DNA from: Wolfiporia cocos
Taxonomy: Eukaryota > Basidiomycota > Agaricomycetes > Polyporales > Phaeolaceae
Assembly (NCBI GenBank): GCA_029448655.1
Contig: JACCLO010000008.1
Coordinates: forward strand, 2,294,001 to 2,358,000
Length of the DNA stretch: 64,000 nucleotides
Direction of reading: 5' to 3'
Positions 35,149 through 46,985 of this stretch are shown piece after piece; the stretch's first letter is position 1, and each line of letters opens with the position of its first letter. A program made the position numbers and the translations under genes. The notes beneath the pieces are model-generated. The model searched no databases. It was not told the origin of the DNA and saw nothing but the letters and a program-made list of their open reading frames with translations.

Positions 35149-35637
35149 TTTAGTGAAAGTGAGCGAGGGAAAGGCTAGGATAGGGTGGTGGTCAAGAGCA
35201 GGTGCGGAATGCGTCTAGCGTTCGACGCCGCACTTTAAGTAGTGTGACGTGACGCTGACTTTGTAATACGTGACATCGTCACCAACGCGTCGCGTTAGCG
35301 CTTGTGCCACAGGTATCGATGCCACTACTGGTGGTGACAGAATGGACTTGAGTCAAAACAGCTGCGCGCTGCGAGATCCATCCTTGTGATGGATCTTTCC
35401 ATCAGTGTAAAAATATGTATTGTGAATGTCCGGCGCGGTCTACTGATTCTAGTGCAGCTCGACACAGCAAAAGTGACAACTCGTGAACGAGTAACAGCCC
35501 GTCAGCAGACAGGTATAGCCATCATCAATTCTCGACTTTGCAAGTGTCAGTAACGGATAGAAATAGATCTGACTGAAGCTACATACCTGTGTCGATCAGC
35601 TGCGCGCAAGATTGACGATGAAAGTAGTACGCACCAA
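35149..35637. other. Promoter side of H2B copy 2 and spacer
   Basis: A TTTAAG/CTTAAA box near 35231-35240 is the only TATA-like element upstream of H2B copy 2. No gene was supported elsewhere in this gap. Confidence 0.4.
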
Positions 35638-36219
35638 TCATGACTGCCTGGCGTCAAAACAGGTATCAATCGAGCTTGAACTCTGGCCAATTGTTGGAGC
35701 AGATAGCCGTACTGGTTCTCCAGTACTCCTTTGAGATTTGCCTCCGTCATCAATTGCAATTCCAGAACCCTCTGTAAGGCTCGCTGCACAATCCGAGGGC
35801 TTTCTTTGAGACAACTTCGAACCGAAGCTGGTAGACTCTAATTGCGGGGCCTCACAAGAAAGCAGCCCCTCCTTCCTTCGTATGTGTGGCGGTATCCTGC
35901 GCCGATCCTTGTACACCTGCTCGCGGCTATCCGCAATTTGTACACCGCGAGACAATTTTCGACCACGCATGGTAGCAAGGAGGAATTGTAAGTTTGGATT
36001 CGATGGAAACTGATGTTGTTCCGTAGCCATGCGCGGAATCCCTGTGAACTTGATCTCGTACGAGAGAGGAGATGGACGACGGGCTCTGCGCCGTTCGCGG
36101 ATGGCGACGGGATTGCCAAAGGGGACAGGATGGCAGGGATCAAGATGTCGCGGGATTGCACTCAAAACGACCCTGATGCCGCCAGGGTTCATTGTTGCAA
36201 GGCCGGGTGACGACGCCAT
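35638..36219 (-). CDS. Cluster gene D candidate
   Basis: Minus-strand frame starting at 36219 (MASSPGLATMNPGGIRVVLS) includes VVLSAIPRHLDPCHPV, which repeats the VLSAxPRH core of genes A-C, although the Cys-containing opening is absent. The contiguous reading gives 193 residues to a stop at 35638. A better helical segment in another frame (35790-35645: RALQRVLELQLMTEANLKGV, LENQYGYLLQQLARVQARL) suggests that the second half is reached by splicing, which I could not resolve. Treat the 3' half as provisional. Function unknown. Confidence 0.4.
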   Translation of the reverse strand: MASSPGLATMNPGGIRVVLSAIPRHLDPCHPVPFGNPVAIRERRRARRPSPLSYEIKFTGIPRMATEQHQFPSNPNLQFLLATMRGRKLSRGVQIADSREQVYKDRRRIPPHIRRKEGLLSCEAPQLESTSFGSKLSQRKPSDCAASLTEGSGIAIDDGGKSQRSTGEPVRLSAPTIGQSSSSIDTCFDARQS

Positions 36220-36303
36220 GGAGGTAGATGGGGAACATCGAAGAACACGAGTAGCTGTGGCGTATATATATTTATCAATCACATGATGCTCAGAAGTACG
36301 CAT

Positions 36304-37123
36304 TTAGTAAGCGCCCATTTCGCTAAAGATCTTGGCAGCCTATGTTAGTGGCACCGTCTATCGCAACTGCTTGCACGGGTTGCCACTGCTCAGACATTGC
36401 ACGGAACCATGTCATTCTGCGTAATCCATCCAGCAGTCTAACCTTGTATAGCTATTCTACTCATGACATGAACAGCCACAGAAAGACGGCGCAGCGTATG
36501 GGCATGGCATAGTCACGTGCCAGGAATGAGAATACGAAGCTTACCACCGCCCTTTCGGCGAAGGTTGCCAGTGAACGACTTTGGTCGGGAGGGGTTCCCG
36601 TAATTGTCTCTGATAAATCATTTGTATATGTATCCTATATTCTCTGCTGCATTCCGCTTTCAGGATGGTTCTCCGAATTAAGTGCCAAGTATAACGAACG
36701 CATGTAAGCATAATACGCGCGGCGAAGAGAAAAATTTGACGTGATTGCCGTAATTGCGTCATCTTCTGATTCTATCAACGCAGGAGCGATAGCCGAAAGA
36801 CACCGAAGCAGACAAATATGGAATAGGTCAACGGCCCACACTCAGTTCTCATTGTTGGGGGAAAAGTATTCCTGACAGGATGTGGCCTGTTCAAATATGC
36901 ATCTACGTCACTCAATATCCCTGCGACCAGTCGCAGTGCCGTCCGTACTGGGAACTCAGGCCGAGCGACACGTCCATCGTGACGGAACAAAGCATCTCCT
37001 GCAACGATCATGTGACGAACGCGTCAAGAACGTGATCGCGTTATATCTATCGGTTTATGCGGAAACAATAGCAATCGCTACGCGCCAGTGCGTGTTCTCC
37101 TTCTTCCAACGCCACGTACAAGT
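36304..37123. other. Intergenic
   Basis: Only short frames without protein character. It should contain the promoter of the TPR/CCCH gene starting at 37124. Confidence 0.45.
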
Positions 37124-39362
37124 ATGCCCAAGCAACGTAACAGGACTGGAAAAAAGGGCCACAATGCCTCTGCTCAGGAGAACAGTCTACATCACGCTAA
37201 TGCATCTATTCCGGTGAGTTGCTGTATCTGAGCTCATCCATCCATCTCACAGAAGTCACCAATTATCCGCATACAGTCCCAGTCAAACCCGTCTAAGCCA
37301 ACTGTCCTCCTACTCTCAATCGGTGAACTCGACGAGTTCGAGGACCACCACCCCCAACTATACACATGCCTGCGGAACGCCACCACCCTCCAAGAGGCAA
37401 CCACAGCAAGCGCTGCCTCCCGCCTCCTCTCGATGACCCCGCCGCCGTCCGCGGTCATCATCACCCACACACAGCACGGCGCGCTCCTCGACGAGCTCGT
37501 GCAGTACACACGCGCGGGCGGGCGCGTCGTCGCCGGCTTCAACTTCCCCATCGATCTCCCGCCCCGGGACTTCTTCCAGCGCTGGGGCCTCGCATGGGCG
37601 CGCAAGGATGGGGACCGCACCCGTACGACGTTCGTACTGAACCCAGCGGGCGTGCCCGCGCCGCTGCGTGCGGCTGCGCTCGCGCGCGCGTACAGCACGT
37701 TCGCCGTGCCGCTGGCGGGCGTCGCGCCCGCGCACGCCGTGTACGCCGCGGCCGGCCCGGACTCAGGCTGCGCTGCGGCGTGGGCACGCGTCGGCGCCGG
37801 GTACATCGGGTACGTCGGCGGCCTCGACGCGGATACGGAGAGTGTGCGGCTCGTGCTCGAGATGTGCGGCGTGGACGTGCGCGCGGGCGGCCTTGGCCGG
37901 GGGGCGCGTGAGATGCAGCCCGGGCGGCCGGGGCGGTCTGCGCCTGCGGCCGGTGAGCCGGGCGAGCCGGGGACGGAGAGGCGGAGGCGGGCGCGGGAGG
38001 ACGAGGTGGAGGGGCGCAGGGAGAGGCGGGCGGCGAAGGCGAAGGAAAAGCGCGAGGCTGCTGAGACGCTGAAGGAGGAGGTGCGCGGTGCGCGGCTGCT
38101 GCGCGCGGACGTGTGCGCCTCACGCGGGTACAGGGCAACGCGCTGTTCAAGAGGCAGGAGTACCTGCAGGCGGCGCGGAAGTACCGCAGGGCGGCGCTGA
38201 TCGGCGGCCCGCGCCCCGTGTATCTCACCAACCTCGCCGCGGCGCTGCTGAAGACTGACGAGTGCGTCTCTGTGCTGCGCGTGCCGCCTGCTGACTGCCA
38301 TGTGCACCGACGCTTAGCTTCGAGCTCGCCGAGAGCGCAGCGACGCGTGCGCTCGCGTACGAGCCCCAAAACCTCAAGGCGCGCTACCGCCGTGCGCTCG
38401 CGCGCCGGGGTTGCGACGACGTCCTAGGAGCAGTCGAAGGTCCGCCCCTCGTCCCACCGCGGGCCCTCGAGCACTCACCACTTACACCCCAGACCTGCGC
38501 TGCGTGCTGCGCCTCGACCCGGGCAACGCAACGGCGCAGATCGCGCTCGGGGAGACGCTCGGCATGCTGTCGCGCATGGCGGCGCACGAGGACGACGTGC
38601 ACGGGGTCGAGGAGACGCCTTACGCGGAGGACGACGCACCGCAGGAGTTCGCGAGCGAGTCGGACTCGAGTGAGTTCTGGAACGAGGGCAACGGGACGCC
38701 CTGCAGGTACCTCAACACGCGCGCGGGCGGGTGCAGGCACGGCGCGGGCTGCCGCTGGCGGCACGCGCCGGACGCGCGCAGCGTGCGGGACGAGCTGTGT
38801 GTCGCTCTTGTTTCATGTCGGGCGGCGTGGTACTGACGTGTGGGTCGATTGGCGAAGCGGGCGGAACGTGTGCGCGCTGTGGCTGCTCGGCGCGTGCGCG
38901 CACGGCGCGCGGTGCTGGTACGCGCACGACCGGACGTACCTCCCGCGGCGCGGGTGGTGGGCGGACAAGCGGGATGTGCGCAAGTGGCGCCCGTACGCCC
39001 GCGCGATGTCGCACCTGAGCGAGAGCGAGCGCGGGGCGGTGATGGCGATCATGCCGTTCTGCGCGGCGCACTGGCGCGAGGACGACTGGGCGCTGCCGAG
39101 GTATGAGGACCGGGAGGAAGACGGGTTTGGGCACCTCGTGCATGCGCCGATGCTCGGCTTTGACGGCGATCGGAGTGCGTATGGGATGTTTGGGTTGGGC
39201 GAGGAGGATGTGGAGGAGCTGCTGGCGCAGGGGGTGATGCCGTGGGACGAGGACGCGCTGGTGAGTGCCGTGGTCGAAGTGGTGGCGATCGGCCGTTGCT
39301 TACATCGCGTTTGCGTGCAGGATGTCTTGGACGTACTCAATGGCTCTACAGGTTGGATGTGA
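37124..39362 (+). CDS. TPR and double CCCH zinc-finger protein
   Basis: 638 residues from seven exons: 37124-37213, 37253-38080, 38134-38261, 38318-38439, 38493-38796, 38858-39260 and 39321-39362. All borders are GT-AG with matching phase. The N-terminal ~270 residues form an uncharacterised domain (TVLLLSIGELDEFEDHHPQL, then GGRVVAGFNFPIDLPPRDFF) ending in a charged coiled coil (REDEVEGRRERRAAKAKEKR-like). TPR-type helices follow (GNALFKRQEYLQAARKYRRA; FELAESAATRALAYEPQNLK; VLRLDPGNATAQIALGETL). Two CCCH fingers close the protein: CRYLNTRAGGCRHGAGCRWR-H and CALWLLGACAHGARCWYAH. This implies RNA binding plus a protein-binding scaffold; the exact role is unknown. GC content is much higher than in the neighbouring cluster. 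Confidence 0.85.
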
Positions 39363-40001
39363 ACGTTGAGTCTTTAGTACTCCGCTATGGTGCACATGAG
39401 GGCATGCACCGCATGTCCTAGATTGCAAAGGTAAATCGCAGAGTCCGTGACAGGTACAGTCATCAATCGCTCAACGAGAATGAGACACCATCACTCAATG
39501 AGACAAAGGGCCTCGTTATTTGAATTCTGCTCTCCGCTTCCACATTTCCACCTTGGAATTCTTGCACATTAGAGCTACTGCTAGAGTTTCAAGCAGATAC
39601 TGTGAGTATTGCATCTCTAACAGACCGAACATTGCCGACTGTCCCTCAATACGAAATCTATTTCGAGAGATTGGTCCCACAGAAGTACATAGTGCAATAT
39701 ACTGTTGGAGAGGGTAAGGATAGCTTTCATATGACTATGTTGCTGTAGTGAGATCCTTCACAATCACCGAGATTTTTCGGGAAAAAAGAGGATCGGAGGT
39801 GTTTCAAAAGCTAGTCCGATCAGGCGCCGGATGCCACATCCCACTTTCCCCGTGTTGTGTTGTTGATTCATGTGCTCACATGACCTTACAAGAGTGTTTC
39901 CGGGGCTTGTTTCGTGCTGTCCATCAGCCGGCATGCTGCAGAGAAATGCAGGACTAGTAGACGGCATGTGACCTCTGAATAACACTAGAGACATTATGTT
40001 C
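39363..40001. other. Intergenic
   Basis: No coding sequence supported. Confidence 0.45.
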
Positions 40002-41010
40002 TCACTGCTCGTCCGCCACAGTGCTGTTGTCATCCCCAGTATATTGCGAATATGCGTCTGGGAGGTTACGCAACCTCCTCGTGATCGTCGTAACCGTGCG
40101 CGTGGTGGTGATGAAGTCTCCATCTTCCGTGACTAGCACCGATTCAGCGACCATCGGCTGCAGCGCACCATGAGAACGGTGTATAGCTTCTGCATCTGCT
40201 TGTGTGACTGGGGTGGCTTCCGTAGTCGGTGGTGTGAAGCGTACAAACTTCCACAATTGACCTGGATGTCCCTCTGAATTGAGGGTGTTGATTAGCAACT
40301 GTCAATTTAAGCAGATAAGCAGAGGCTTGAGGTCGCAGTATTCTGGAGCTGTGAACAACCTACTTCTCCTGGCGTCACATTTCCCCAATTTGAGTGAACG
40401 AACACAAGGCGTGTGGCAGGCCAAACAATGCTGGTAGGCAGCGTGTACTCAGTTTCTGTGCATGCGTATGGCCTCACTAACCGTATGGCCTCACTATAGT
40501 CGTCCATCCGGATGCGTTCGATATCCCAGAGCATAGGATACTGTGTCGCCACTATCTGTGCGCATTCCGCCAGACTACGCACTGAGAGATACAATGGGCC
40601 ATTTGGTGCCGGCCACATGCTCTGGATCGCATAGCCCTTGCTCTTGGGAATGAACTTCCACTGTTGCGTATCCAGCAATGAGCGCCAGTCTGACAACAGC
40701 CGTCCAGTGTGCCACGCTGCACACCTGCTGTGAGGGCAGTGCCACCATGCCCAGGGGACGACAACTGAGCGTGAACGCTTCGGTCTGCCTTCCATCGAGA
40801 GTGATGGCAGTTCCACCTTGAGCATTCACGAGAGCAAAGATACCACCAGCGACCGTAGAACGCAGATCGGTGGCCAGGTTCTGCGGATGCATCTCAGTAG
40901 AACTGTGCAGGACAGGGAGGGTTGGGCGGTCGAGTTGATCGACCTCAATGATATGATATTTAACCTCCTTCGGATATGAGCGCGGATCATTGTCCAGACC
41001 ACACCTACTG
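40002..41010 (-). CDS. Uncharacterised gene in duplicated segment A
   Basis: Three exon-like blocks on the minus strand: about 41010-40770 (PKEVKYHIIEVDQLDRPTL, GGTAITLDGRQTEAFTLSC), about 40700-40374 (DWRSLLDTQQWKFIPKSKGY, SIVWPATRLVFVHSNWGNVT) and about 40304-40002 (LLINTLNSEGHPGQLWKFVR, TEDGDFITTTRTVTTITRRL). The second junction has a canonical intron (GTAGGT...TTGACAG) in phase 0. The first needs a weak GTCGTC or GTCCCC donor. The last exon runs 18 codons past the edge of the duplication to a stop at 40002, so this copy keeps the natural 3' end. The 5' end is unclear. No family recognised. Confidence 0.45.
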
Positions 41011-41392
41011 ACATAGACTAGACGTTGTACGTGTGCCGAACACGTGTAAGATGCCAGGGCCACTGATTCCCGCTGCGATGCAACGGTGCGGGACACTTGG
41101 GTCGCTATGAGCCTCCGTTGGCTGTCATTATTGGCCTGTAGGGTGTGTGCCACCATCCCCGTGCCATTTCCCATGCCCGGTGCCTACAACGTGCGCTGTA
41201 AAGCCTCTTCTACATACAACTACTGAGCTTCCATTATGGTCAGACGATTTAACACGGCCAAAGATGGATGTGGAGGACGCGGATGAGAGCCAGCAAGGAG
41301 ACGGAGAGGAGGAAGACGAGGACGAGGACAGATGCAGTGATCAGTTGAGATATACCTAATTAGGCCTAGTTGATAAGGATGTTGGACCGTTG
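40054..41392. repeat. Direct repeat copy A
   Basis: About 1.34 kb, closely matching 49545-51282 in the same orientation. Both begin GCGTCTGGGAGGTTACG, with a GGAGGTT-ACGC-AACCTCC hairpin, and end GATAAGGATGTTGGACCGTTG. Copy A lacks roughly 480 bp present in B (near 41085-41100) and has a short unrelated stretch (about 41130-41205) instead. Confidence 0.9.
41250..41358 (+). pseudogene. Acidic-tail gene remnant, copy A
   Basis: Plus-strand frame LPLWSDDLTRPKMDVEDADE, then QQGDGEEEDEDED, resembles the acidic C-terminus of a protein. Compared with copy B it has lost part of the Glu/Asp run and shifts frame into RCSDQLRYT, but it keeps a TGG codon where copy B has a TGA. Confidence 0.45.
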
Positions 41393-41706
41393 CACCTAAA
41401 CGTATTACCAAGCTTATTAGCTTGCCATACACGTGCGTGCGCCAAGCTAGTAAGCTTGAATTATCGTCCTACCCGCATACTGCCAGTAGTGGGGAGGGGC
41501 AACCCCGCTTAGAAATGTGTCCTGAGCTTATCACGTCGGAGTCCAAACTACCTACCCAATGTAGTATTTCGATACCGAAACTGCGATTGTGGCGCTATCG
41601 ACGATGGTATTAGCGCACGAGCCTGAGGCTTGAGGCACTGTACCGCTATATAGTAAGCTACGTAGATGCTCAAGATAAAATGCACGATGAGCCCTTGATA
41701 TCTATA
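41393..41706. other. Spacer between repeat A and the large ORF gene
   Basis: No coding sequence supported; presumed 3' flank of the minus-strand gene ending at 41707. Confidence 0.4.
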
Positions 41707-44700
41707 TTAGTTCTTTTTGACCTCAGACTCCTCTTCAACAGTATCAAGTTCTATCTCACTCTCGGAACTTGAGTCAGCCCCATCCCTTGAGACACATATG
41801 CTAGTCTTATTGCACTCAGGCTCTGGCTTTCTAATATAGCGATGTAATGCTCCTTTGAGAGCTTCCAGTTTCTTGATTTTGAGCCGTAAATTCTTCTGAG
41901 GAGGTATGAGCTTATCTGAATCATACTGACGGTGCCACTCAATTTGGGCATCGATCTGTGCCACATTCATCTTGGTGGTGAGTTGTGCTGGATTCATGAC
42001 TACCTCCAATGCTGCTAGTCGAGTTCTCCGGGCCTCCTTCTTGGTCTCTGCTGCCTTGTTTAGTTCTCGCCTCCGGGTCATGGTGCGGGCATCCTCCTGT
42101 GCTTGTTCTGACCGCCTCTGCCTTTCCTGTCCACTTGCATCAATCCTTCGTGCCTCCTGACGCAAGAACAGGTGATCGTTAGGATCCAAAACGCCCTCCA
42201 CGTAAGCCGCCGTTGCATTTCTTTTGAAGATCATGCGTGCATTGTACTGATGGAGTGTCATGCTTGGTGCGCGCCGTGCACCTACACGGTAAGCTCCCAA
42301 AGCCCCTTCGTTATCATCATTTGTAGTTCGCATCCACGCACGCTGCTTCTCCACAACGGTTGAGGTGTCAATTCGACCACCTTTCGCAAACTCGGAACTG
42401 AAACGCTCCCACATTGTGAGGGCACCTTCGAAAAATGCCACCATTGCAGGCTCCAGGTGAGGAAGTGATTCCTGCAATCTGTGAACAGCATAGAATAATT
42501 CAGGCCTCTCCCACAGGTTCCCGTCAAGTGCTCCTTGATGATAGGATGCATCAGGGGCAAGCAGAAGTGCTGGACAGTCAATGATTTTTTTGCAATGCGC
42601 CTTCACACAATCATGCAAGGGTCCAAGTTCTAACAGATTTGAATGTTCCTGGTAAGGACTGCGGACCTGACGCAAATATGGGTGACAAATCACTTGTGAG
42701 TACAGTGCCAACACACATAGCTCTGTGATGGTGGGAGTGTCGTGGAGTGCCCAGTACAGGTTTGCTTCCAAGTGATTCAGTGCATGTCTGTCTTTCTTAT
42801 CCCGGATCACATCCAGGAATTCGATGTATAGAGGCAAGTGTGTTATAAGTTCCTCTGCTGCGGTGCAATGTGACTGATAGCGGGTGTTACTGGTATCAGG
42901 GAAATGCACTATAGCTCCAATGGCGGACGATGCCTCGAAAAAGATCCGGTATGTGTCTTGTTGTCCCTTCTTGTCATCCTTGTGTCGGAATATGGCACCT
43001 GCCAATTTTGTTGTCTTCACCCCACCACCTTCTGACACTTCCTCTGCCATGGATCTAACAGCTGTACCCCCAATAGCAGCTGCAGCATCATTGTCACGGT
43101 TCATCAGCAATAGTGGTCCGGTGAGTCTAGCTTTCGACCAGAATGAGGTCATTTTTGTGTTGCCACCCTTAACGGAATTCAGCTCCTTGTGCATACAGCA
43201 GCCCCCCCAGATAAATAAATCCGCATGGTGCTTTTCATCAGCTGACAGTGAATCATACACTGTCCTGCCCAATCGTGTTATCACTGCAGCCAGTGTTCCA
43301 CGGTGTTGCTGATCCTGCTCATCTTCTGACAGCTGGTCCCATTTTTCCATGCCACCAGCAGCCTTGATTGTCCGTGTACTTTCTTCCCATAGAACAGGTA
43401 TGAGCTCCTCCTGTGTCATCAATGCTAATGCCCTCTCCCCACGCAATTCCTCAGCGCACTGCTTCTTCCACTTTTCGCAGACTAGGCGTGTGAACTTCTT
43501 TTGATCCTCAGCATGATCTGTATTGACTCCGGTGATCTTCGCTGCAAATTCCTGCACTTTGGCTGGATTGTGCTGACCCCTTGGGCTGGCATTGTAGGTG
43601 TCATATAAGTCGGCTGTGCATGCTCTCCACCCCTTGAGCTGCTGCTCACTGGTGTGGTTAGGTGCAGAGTGAACACCCAGTGTCCGACGGGTGTGTTTAT
43701 CACCACTGTTGAGGTAAACGTGACGTGATTCATAGTTGATGTGCTTGTGAGTAGTTCCATCCCCACTGATCGTTATTCCTATACAATACCACAAATTGGT
43801 GAGCATTATCTCAACTATTGCAGTCCCAAGAAGTAGGCTGACCCTCGGCTTCTGATACATCCTCCACAACCTGCATCTTGGATGCTACATATCCCTCAAG
43901 CATGATCCTTCCTATGGAGCGTTTACTCAGACTCCCATTCACATTTGATCCTGTAGCCGATACAACGGCAGTAATTGTTGCCTGCACCTGATGAGCAGGT
44001 ACTCCATTTCCTATCAGATCCCGGACTAGAGCACGTGTTTCATCTGGAATCATCCCGGATTCTTTGAGCTCAATTGCATGACCAACAGAACTGTCTTGAC
44101 CCGCTTTGAGCACCTCCTTAATCGCTTTATTCGCGGCTGTGGCCTTCTGTGCTGGAATGCGTGATATGCGCCTGGAGAGGGTAGTATTGCACTGCTTCAA
44201 ATTGTAGTTCCCGGCTACCAGCTGGGATATGTGACTGTGAGTTCTCTCCTGCTCCTTCTCCAGCCCTACAATCACTTGTTGAGCATCCTGTAGCTCCGAG
44301 TTCTTTGTCTCCAACACAGTCACCATCTCTGTCCTCATGGCATTTTCCGACTGCATCCAATCAGCATGAAGTGTGTCCTCTGACTGTATCTGGTGTTGTT
44401 CTGATTGTTTCAGCTTTTTTCGCATTGTCTGCTGTCCCTCTGCCCACTCTACTCTCTCCCTGTCATGCAAGCTTTTCAGCTTCTTCAGCTCCACCTCTAT
44501 CTCAGCTTTGTGGGCTTGGTTAAGTCTCTTATTCTCAGCTAGTAGCTTGACTCTAGCACTATTGACACGAGATTCCCGTCGACGTGTGTTATGAAGCTTG
44601 CGAGACAAAGTGCGAGCCCGTTCATCCATGAGCTGTAGTTTCTGGGGAATGTCTCCCAGCCCTGTTTGACAACCAGTGTCCAGTCGTTGGCTTCTGTTAT

Positions 44701-44914
44701 CTATAGATAAATCAGCATTTTCCTTTTCACAACCAGACTGTGCCAGTTTAATATGGTTTAGATTATTCAAGGTGCGCTCCCGTTGGAGGCGAGAGCGCGA
44801 AGATTTGGGCATGAGATTTGAAGCAGTAGGCAGCGATGCGTGAAGCAGGCGACGTTCACATCCCATCAGTCCTAAATGCAACATGATGCGCCATGATACA
44901 CGACATGCCATCAA
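41707..44914 (-). CDS. Large unrecognised protein, coiled coil plus putative RNase H-fold-like core
   Basis: Two exons, 44914-43843 and 43778-41707, joined by a 64 nt phase 1 intron; 1,047 residues if the first ATG is used, with later ATGs such as MPKSS also possible. The N-terminal ~280 residues are coiled coil (DERARTLSRKLHNTRRRESR, then KAEIEVELKKLKSLHDRERV). The core begins ITISGDGTTHKHINYESRHV, followed by NTDHAEDQKKF, IWGGCCMHKELNSVKGGNTK and a Cys/His pair (RYQSHCTAAEEL). Spaced Asp residues and the GCCMHKELN motif recall RNase H-fold transposases, but I cannot assign a superfamily. The C-terminus is basic then acidic (KKEARRTRLAALEV ... SSSESEIELDTVEEE). It is intact and lies between duplicated segment A and a KDZ remnant. 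Confidence 0.7.
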
Positions 44915-45690
44915 ATACTAAACACGACGTGACTTGCCATCACATGCGACGTGATGCGCCATCGAACGCGAGCGACTGTGGCGCTCACATCCCAATTAGG
45001 AAAGCAGATGCACTCATTCCACCGGCACATAAATATTCTGCACTTCACAAGTACATTCATTCTGCAGGCAGGTGATAATCTCAGAGTGCTATCTTGCTAG
45101 TGTAGTTTTGACCTGAACAACCTGAGGGTCCTATTGTGTATCACATCATGATTGGCAAGCATTCTGAATCATACTCCCACACATTGATGGACTGGTATCT
45201 CCTCCTTCAACGGTGACCTACAGTGTAAACCTAATATATAGATTGATTCTGTTTACTCTGCCGTAGAAATCGTTGGGAACACATTTTTGTTAAACTGTCT
45301 CATACTTGCGGTGTGACACGCTCGATGTACGGAATTGTGCAATCCGGGTTTTATTTCAAAATTCTGTTCCCAAGAAAATGATGTATTCAATGTAAAGATC
45401 AATACATCCCACTGACACAAGGCATGAATGTTTTTATCTGAAGAGCCTTTACGTTGATACCGTCGCGCTCTGCGCGCTAAGCTCGTGCCGCAGTGGGAGC
45501 TGTCCGGCATGTACTGTGGCGTATGATTGACGCCTGACACCCGGAATTTGCCGCTCCCCTATGGTTGCCCCTCCCCACCAGTAGCACCGCAGTCGATTGC
45601 CCTTCTGGGGTGAAGATAATGTGCCCGCCCACTCCCCGCGCCACCCACCAGCGCCTCACTCCCCGCGCCACCTACCAGCGCCCTGCCGCC
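44915..45690. other. 5' flank of the large ORF gene
   Basis: Contains repeated words such as GATGCGCCAT and CGACGTGA between 44885 and 44985, possibly promoter repeats. No gene seen. Confidence 0.4.
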
Positions 45691-45693
45691 CCC

Positions 45694-46500
45694 ACGCCAC
45701 CGACAAGCGCCCCGCCGCCGCTGTCGCGCACGACGGCGGCGACGGCGCGCTCAATTCTTTACATAATCACACCGTTCTTTCACGCTTTCTAGACAACGTA
45801 GCCCTACGATTCCAATGGTAATAACAATATTTCCGTAGCTCCCACGCGTGGGATGGATGCCGCCGCCCGACGACGGATGACATCCGGCGGGCGTCTGACC
45901 TCCCAAACACGGAGAGTTATCCCACGATCGGCGCTACGTCTCGTCGCGCCAGATAATGGCGCGCTTATCTTATCGCGCTCGTCCCACGCCGCCCCCGCGC
46001 CACCGACAAGCGCCTCGCCGCCGCTGTCGCGCACGACGGCGGCGACGGCGCGCTCAATTCTTTATGTAATCACGCCGTTCTTTCACGCTTCCTAAATAAT
46101 GTAGCCCTACGATTTCAATGGTAATAACTATATTTCCGTAGCTCCCACGCGTGGGATGGATGCCGCCGCCCGACGACGGATGACATCCGGCGGGCGTCTG
46201 ACCTTCCAAACGCGGAACGTTATCCCACGCTCAGCGCTCGGCCTTGTCGCGCCTCGACCTTCAGATAGCAGCGCGCTTATCTAATCACGCCGCCGCGCCG
46301 ACGCTGTCGCGCACATCGGCGGCGATGGTGGGCTCATTCTTCGAATTTTCGACTCGCGCTTTTTGTATCATATGTAATATAGTATTTACAGCTTTGTAGA
46401 GTCATATTAAATTTTTGTTGCCCCGGTGATTGAGATGGATGCGTCACTCAGCGGGCGGATGACATTGGGTTTGGCGCCCGAATCTCTAGATTAGAATGCT
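45694..46500. repeat. GC-rich tandem repeat, about 300 bp unit
   Basis: Two near-identical units (from about 45694 and 45997, about 302 bp apart) and a third, decayed partial unit from about 46300. Each full unit has CGCTGTCGCGCACGACGGCG, then an AT-rich segment, the perfect 12 bp palindrome CCCACGCGTGGG, and GCCGCCGCCCGACGACGG. Copies differ at scattered positions, mostly C/T and G/A. Confidence 0.85.
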
Positions 46501-46985
46501 TATCTAATTGTACCTTGGCGCTTACTGACATTCGTTCGGTCAGACGCATCTTATCTCCGGCTTCTCGATCTTCGATCATGACATCATTGCCAGCCGAGCG
46601 AGCGCGCATGGACAAGTCCGTAGGGACTTAGTGGCTATGCCTCTGCAGTCACGGCTGCAGATTTATTTCCACACCCCTGTGTCTGATGATGATTCCCATC
46701 CTCCGTGGTTGCAGATTTATTTCCTTCGTATTTTCAGAACCCTCCTCCTTCGCTTTACATTTATTTTAACACTCCTGTGTTTTATTATGACTCTTATTCG
46801 ACTTACAAATGGCTAGCCAGGTACCCACTGGAGAACGTATAAGCGTGTCTGATCATGACCGATGATCTATCACGTGAGCTGGCGAGCTTGAGGTCTTCCG
46901 AGACGTTCGACGATACTTGTGCCTAACTTACTTCGACTCACTATACAAGCTCATAATCGGCTTTATTCAGTTGCATCTATTCAAC

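Noticed and set aside
38384..39340. Long minus-strand ORFs opposite the TPR/CCCH gene
   Set aside because: Arg/Pro-rich shadows typical of the antisense of GC-rich coding exons.
45694..46500. CRISPR-like array
   Set aside because: Units are ~300 bp with no short repeat/spacer pattern, and the host is a eukaryote.
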